Shown in pieces: positions 60,901 through 64,000 of a DNA stretch of 64,000 bases. Under the pieces are notes generated by a model. That model was not told the origin of the DNA, searched no databases, and was given only the letters and a program-made list of their open reading frames with translations. This DNA comes from Enhygromyxa salina (GTDB lineage: Bacteria; Myxococcota_A; Polyangia; Nannocystales; Nannocystaceae): positions 1 to 64,000 of the forward strand of contig NZ_JMCC02000049.1 of the NCBI RefSeq assembly GCF_000737335.2, read 5' to 3'. A program made the translations under genes and the position numbers. Position 1 is the stretch's first letter; every line of letters begins with the position of its first letter.

Positions 60901-61558
60901 GAAGTTCTTGAAGTACGAGCTCAACAGCTACCTTGGCGCGCGCAGCAGCGAGACAATTGAGGAGCTGCCGCTGCTGCTCGTCGAGAACCAGCAGTACATT
61001 CATTACAACAAGGCCAGCTTGGTGTTCTATGCGCTGGCGCAGTACATCGGCGAGGACGCGCTCAACAAGGCGCTGAGCGACTACATCACCGAGGTTGGGT
61101 TTCAGCAGCCGCCCTACACGGTCTCCCATGATCTCTACGAGCACCTGAAGCGGGCCACGCCAGATCGCTTTCGCTACTTGCTGGAGGACATGTTCGAGCG
61201 CATCACCCTGTATGACAACCGGGCGCTGGCGGCCACGCTGACCGAGCGCGACGACGGCAAGTTCGACGTGCAGCTCGAGCTGCAGGTCAGCAAGCTCTAC
61301 GCCGACGGCAAGGGCGTCGAGACACCCGCCGAGACCCTGGATGACTGGGTCGAGGTCGGCGTCTACGTCGAGCGGGAGCGCGACGGCGAGACGGTCGACG
61401 AGCCGCTGTACCTCGAGCTGCATCGCTTTGATCAGATCGAGAACGAGTTGACGATCACGGTGGACGAGCGGCCGACCAAGGCGGGCATTGATCCGCGTAA
61501 TCTGCTGATCGATCGAGCGCCAAGGGACAACACCCGGTCGGTCGAGAAGGCTCGCTGA
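57926..61558 (+). CDS. ABC permease - M1 aminopeptidase fusion
   Basis: 1210 residues. The first ~590 residues hold about a dozen transmembrane helices in two permease halves (MMLVLCLLLGLVITTAFVAAAVNRDHEYGIQGLFFATPLRKG; FMLIVLVFYAGELIHRERKYKVNELYDALPIPNW), and a final helix VVAIVATTLVWLGAGGFIFY anchors an external domain. Residues ~640-1190 are an M1-type aminopeptidase: EFPQYASFAQSFPNTIPYSESIGF, HEVAHQWW (His947-His951, zinc HExxH) with ATLMSESLAQYSALAVM downstream supplying the third ligand. This fusion is known in several phyla; the partner substrate is unknown. The ATPase is encoded just before it. Confidence 0.92.
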   Translation: MSQLLDVLRFELAFRRRHPPLWIFTGICFVFGFLSVGIKGGMTPFGGVGTIAINSPVALQRMMLVLCLLLGLVITTAFVAAAVNRDHEYGIQGLFFATPLRKGPYLLGRFGGSLLAAWFMITGLALGAMLASVMPWHDPERVVAFSLTPYAYSLGVFLFPNLLLIGAISFSVATLTRRAMFSYVALLGLLVVYIVSGNYISDLDNDFVAAVSDPFGVRAYGYAVRYWTPAEQNTLGAPFTPEILINRAIWAGVGLVILVGTLLRYQMSLPSGGGKRTKSNAPDAAPDTAQSHTKPAKLPVVQPSYDLRSQLAALRFQTRVEVRALVRSAPFLVIALFGVGNMVGGAFGFIERGGTTTLPVTHVMLQVIQGGMSAFMLIVLVFYAGELIHRERKYKVNELYDALPIPNWVPLIAKLGAMLAGMLVLLAVAAATTVSFQLSKGYAQLELGLYVRDILLMQLQVWVVLSVAAVVAQVMVNHKFLGYTVMVLIFVLQAALPALDLEHNLYNFGAFPSATYSDMNGYGHFVAGQAAFTIYWGAAAVLLMLIAELAWVRGTDNPLRLRIRAARARLTRGRVVAIVATTLVWLGAGGFIFYNTNVLNQYLPSDKQEALQVRYEQEFKQFEALPHPRITAVSIQADLYPKQRRVEVRGTLHLVNKTQSAIEQLHVISFDSEVEVAALEIPGATLQSFDEELGYRIYALAKPMQPGEEFDVTYDFRKHLRGFGNQSNDTAIVANGSFFNSATYMPHFGYSDQFEIADPNTRREHDLPERLRMPKIDDMSARGNTYLSSDSDWVSFNATISTDPDQIAVAPGYLQKEWSEGGRRYFRYEMDAPILNFWSVLSAAYTVKRDAWQPANGGEPVAIEIFYHHAHAYNIDKMIESIKDSLDYFTVEFSPYQHRQVRILEFPQYASFAQSFPNTIPYSESIGFIADASDLEAIDYVYYVTSHEVAHQWWAHQVIGANVQGATLMSESLAQYSALAVMQRRYGPDKMPKFLKYELNSYLGARSSETIEELPLLLVENQQYIHYNKASLVFYALAQYIGEDALNKALSDYITEVGFQQPPYTVSHDLYEHLKRATPDRFRYLLEDMFERITLYDNRALAATLTERDDGKFDVQLELQVSKLYADGKGVETPAETLDDWVEVGVYVERERDGETVDEPLYLELHRFDQIENELTITVDERPTKAGIDPRNLLIDRAPRDNTRSVEKAR

Positions 61559-61658
61559 ACGCTGTTGTCGGCCAATGGTGGCGGTTTTGCGAATATGCGA
61601 TGTTCGGGGGCTTTTTGTGGTTCCATCGAGTTGACATGTTTGGTAGGTACGAGATCCC

Positions 61659-62507
61659 ATGACCGCTCGATCATTTTCATCGGTTCTCGTCGCTTTCACC
61701 TGGGTGGGCGCGCTCGCTTGCATGAGTGGGTGCGTGACAGACGACGGCGACGACACCGGCTTGCTGACGAGCGGCGGCCTGACCGTGAACGGCGACGGCG
61801 ACGGCACGACCACAGGCGACGGCGACGGCGACGGCGACCCCACGACCGGAGACGGCGACGGCGACCCCACGACCGGAGACGGCGACGGCGACCCCACGAC
61901 CGGCGACGGCGACGGCGACCCCACGACCGGAGACGGCGACGGCGACCCCACGACCGGCGATGGCGACGGTGACACCAGCCCATGCACGGTCCCCGATCCC
62001 GGTTGGGGTGGTGCCGCACAGGTCGGCGGCGCCGCGCCGCACTTCAGCGGCCTCAACCAGTTTGGCGAAGAGGTCAGCATCTGTGAGTACGAGGGGCTGC
62101 CGATTGTGATCGACACCTCGGCGGTGTGGTGCGGGCCCTGCCAGCTGATGTCGCAGTGCCTTGGCGGCAACGACAACGCTTGTCTGCAGGTCTTTGGTGG
62201 CAACCAGCAGGCGGTCGATCTGTTGATGCACCCGATGATCGCCGAGATCAACGCCAACACCTTTGCGTGGGTGACCGTGTTGACGGAGAACGTCAACAAT
62301 GGGCCGCCCGCGATGTCCGACGCGGTCGCCTGGGATCAGAATTACCCGGTCGAGAATGTGTGGGTGATCCCCGACGTGCAGCAGAAGTACTACGGGCACC
62401 TGCCGATCGAGTCGTTCCCGAGCATTTGGCTGATCAATCCGCAGATGAACTGGCAGGATCTGGATCAGTCGACCGTGTTCAACACGATCATCAATCAGTA
62501 CCTGTAG
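61659..62507 (+). CDS. TGDGDGD-repeat lipoprotein with thioredoxin fold
   Basis: 282 residues. MTARSFSSVLVAFTWVGALACMSGC is a lipoprotein signal, followed by DDTGLLTSGGLTVNG and five PTTGDGDGD-type repeats (~42-105). The folded part, AAPHFSGLNQFGEEVSICEYEGLPIVIDTSAVWCGPCQLMSQCLGG, has the WCGPC active site of thioredoxins after a redoxin-style start; ENVWVIPDVQQKYYGHLPIESFPSIWLINPQ gives the cis-Pro (SFPS). Probably an extracytoplasmic disulfide oxidoreductase anchored by lipid. It is preceded by GGTACGAG, a weak ribosome site. Confidence 0.9.
   Translation: MTARSFSSVLVAFTWVGALACMSGCVTDDGDDTGLLTSGGLTVNGDGDGTTTGDGDGDGDPTTGDGDGDPTTGDGDGDPTTGDGDGDPTTGDGDGDPTTGDGDGDTSPCTVPDPGWGGAAQVGGAAPHFSGLNQFGEEVSICEYEGLPIVIDTSAVWCGPCQLMSQCLGGNDNACLQVFGGNQQAVDLLMHPMIAEINANTFAWVTVLTENVNNGPPAMSDAVAWDQNYPVENVWVIPDVQQKYYGHLPIESFPSIWLINPQMNWQDLDQSTVFNTIINQYL
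61790..61978 (+). repeat. 27-base in-frame minisatellite encoding PTTGDGDGD
   Basis: Units of the type GGCGACGGCGACCCCACGACC repeat about five times and stay in frame. They encode an acidic flexible spacer, as in the lipoprotein at 21241-21966. Neighbouring units differ at silent positions only (GGA versus GGC), indicating recent expansion. Confidence 0.8.
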
Positions 62508-62597
62508 TGGCGGTCAATCGAGCTCGGTCGGCAGCGCAGCAACGCTGACCGGCTGGGCTCGTATTAGCAGTGCACCTGACATGCTGGTGGCCATGCG

Positions 62598-64000
62598 TCA
62601 GTCTTCCCAGCGCAGCTTGTAGACAGCGATTGGCTGATCCCGCCCGCGAGTCTCGTGAAACTCCGGCCCGTCAATCGGGAACGGCGGCGGCCCGCCCAGG
62701 CGCTCGAGCGTAGCGACCCCAATCGCGATCTCACCCGGCCCCGCCGCGCTACAGATCCGACTAGCCAGGTTGGTCGCGTCGCCGATCGTCGCGTACTGCA
62801 AGTAGTGCTCGGACCCGATGTTGCCCGCCGCGACCCGGCCGGTGTTGAGCCCAATGTGAACGCGCAGCGGCGGAAAGTTAGTGAGCTCCAAGCTCAGCTT
62901 GGTGATCGCCTGCTGCATCTCCACAGCCGCCTGCACGGCCCGCTTGGCGTCGTCGACCCTTCGAAACGGGGCGCCCCACACGGCGAGCATCGCGTCGCCA
63001 ATGTACTTCTCTAGGGTGCCCTCGTGGTCGAACACGATCTCGGTGATCACCGGAAAGTAGCGGTTGAGCACCTCCATCACGTCGCGCGGCTGCATCTGCG
63101 CGGACATCTGGGTGAACCCGCTGATGTCACAAAACAGCGCGGTGACCTCTGTGTCGATCACCTCGGCGGTCAGCCGCGGGTTCTTGCGCAGCTGCGCGAT
63201 GGTTGTGGGCGGGAAGAAGCGCAGCAGGTTGCTGCGCGCGACGGCCTCGGCCTGGAGCCGCTGATACAGGCGGGAATTCTCGATCGCAATCGCGGCCTGA
63301 GCCGCGAACGCCGACAACAGCTCTAGATCCTCGCTGGTGAACACGGAGGGGATCGTCAGGTTGTCGACGTAGAGCACGCCAATGATGCCGTCGTGGGGCT
63401 TGAGCGGGGCGCACATCGACGAGCGCACGGACGTCAGCTGGATCGAGTGCGCGCCGTCGAGCCGGGGATCCGCGGCGGCGTCGGAGAACAGCGCGGCGAC
63501 GCTGCGCTCGCGCACGTAGTTGAGGATGTGGCGACTATAGGTGCCCGTGGTCTCACCGATCGTCGCCTCGCGCCGCGACTCCACGATCGGCGCCCCGAAC
63601 TCGCCGGTGACCTCGTCGATCATGATCAGCGCGACCCGATCAATGTCCAGGATCGAGAACACCAGATCCAAGATCTTGCGCAGCTGGCCCTCGATGTCCT
63701 CGGGCGAGGACAACAGCCGCGCGACCTCGAGCAGGACCTGCAGCCGGCCCTCGGCGCTCTTGGGTAGCCGCGGGCGGCCAAGCCCCGAGCTGCGACGGTT
63801 GCGGGCTTGGGTGAGCAGATCGTTGACGAGCACGCGGGTGGCCTCGGTCGAGATCTCGCGCACGAAGGTCTCGGGCGGGGCGACCGAGTACTCGGCGAGG
63901 CTGTAGACGAACACCACGTCGCCGCAGCTGAAGTGCTGGCCGTCCTCGAGCTCGTGGGGCTCGTCGAGCCGCCGCCCCTCGACGAAGGTTCCGTTCTTGC
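62598..64000 (-). CDS. FHA-GAF-adenylate/guanylate cyclase, N terminus beyond the window
   Basis: The frame runs off the right edge: 467 residues are present. The first visible part, KNGTFVEGRRLDEPHELEDGQHFSCGDVVFVYS, is the end of an FHA (phosphothreonine-binding) domain. A GAF domain follows (LLSSPEDIEGQLRKILDLVFSILDIDRVALIMID ... RSSMCAPLKPHDGIIGVLYVDNL). The class III cyclase has metal Asp in LFCDISGFTQMSAQM and in YIGDAMLAVWGAP, substrate Lys in EKYIGD, and IGDATNLASRI with the transition-state Asn and Arg. All catalytic residues are present. FHA suggests input from Ser/Thr kinases, common in this genome. Confidence 0.93.
   Translation of the reverse strand, partial: KNGTFVEGRRLDEPHELEDGQHFSCGDVVFVYSLAEYSVAPPETFVREISTEATRVLVNDLLTQARNRRSSGLGRPRLPKSAEGRLQVLLEVARLLSSPEDIEGQLRKILDLVFSILDIDRVALIMIDEVTGEFGAPIVESRREATIGETTGTYSRHILNYVRERSVAALFSDAAADPRLDGAHSIQLTSVRSSMCAPLKPHDGIIGVLYVDNLTIPSVFTSEDLELLSAFAAQAAIAIENSRLYQRLQAEAVARSNLLRFFPPTTIAQLRKNPRLTAEVIDTEVTALFCDISGFTQMSAQMQPRDVMEVLNRYFPVITEIVFDHEGTLEKYIGDAMLAVWGAPFRRVDDAKRAVQAAVEMQQAITKLSLELTNFPPLRVHIGLNTGRVAAGNIGSEHYLQYATIGDATNLASRICSAAGPGEIAIGVATLERLGGPPPFPIDGPEFHETRGRDQPIAVYKLRWED

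Noticed and set aside
61790..61978. Regular repeat considered as a CRISPR array
   Set aside because: Units are contiguous, in frame and encode PTTGDGDGD; there are no spacers and no cas genes.

Overview
The window is high-GC DNA (roughly two thirds G+C by eye). Its style points to a myxobacterium of the Nannocystaceae type (Nannocystis, Plesiocystis, Enhygromyxa): many lipoproteins with acidic linkers, TGDGDGD-type repeat linkers, a giant kinase/ATPase/histidine-kinase sensor, FHA-GAF-cyclase, LamG and formylglycine-enzyme-like surface proteins, ABC permease-M1 peptidase fusions, and frequent GTG/TTG starts with 4-base stop/start overlaps. The taxonomic placement is inference from gene style; no rRNA, tRNA or CRISPR array was seen.

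Layout. 1-6.3 kb: end of an Rpn-like gene, an esterase lipoprotein, arginine decarboxylase (speA) and a Tat-exported S41-protease-like lipoprotein that lacks its catalytic residues. 6.4-14.9 kb: a 1862-residue trifunctional sensor, an overlapping SET-domain protein and a nuclease-Fe-S helicase fusion, all on the plus strand. 14.9-21.1 kb: a PLP decarboxylase, a SnoaL-like protein, oligoribonuclease (orn), queC and small envelope proteins. 21.2-23.1 kb: a TGDGDGD lipoprotein, a dispersed repeat and two apparently frameshifted minus-strand genes. 23.1-25.4 kb: a tryptophan 2,3-dioxygenase translationally coupled to a sarcosine/N-methyl-amino-acid oxidase. 25.6-29.1 kb: a proline-rich unknown, a metallophosphoesterase, and a DUF3311 protein coupled to a sodium:solute symporter. 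29.1-31.6 kb: a decayed Septu-like defence pair (AAA ATPase plus broken HNH nuclease) abutting a fragment of an IgGFc-binding-type surface protein. 31.7-43.5 kb: surface and metabolic genes (SUMF1-like, FAH family, Kelch, VWA, crotonase, DUF3604, amidohydrolase-TSP3 fusion). 43.6-50.6 kb: a cytochrome P450, a single-polypeptide topoisomerase III-RecQ fusion and a diiron oxygenase. 50.8-56.9 kb: a dual-specificity phosphatase, a duplicated LamG lipoprotein, a MerR regulator and a ferredoxin-type reductase. 57-64 kb: an ABC ATPase with an ABC permease-M1 peptidase, a thioredoxin-fold lipoprotein, and an FHA-GAF-adenylate cyclase cut by the window edge.

How genes work together. The strongest linked system is inferred from regulation. 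The diiron oxygenase (49381-50577) and the reductase-MerR operon (54816-56841) lie about 5 kb apart but carry the same 23-base palindrome about 30 bases before their starts. They probably form one co-regulated oxygenase with its electron donor and regulator. The topoisomerase III-RecQ fusion puts in one chain the two activities that form a decatenation/dissolution pair in other organisms. The tryptophan dioxygenase and flavin oxidase form a two-step catabolic operon. The Septu-like pair appears inactivated by an in-frame TGA and a repeat-associated frameshift.
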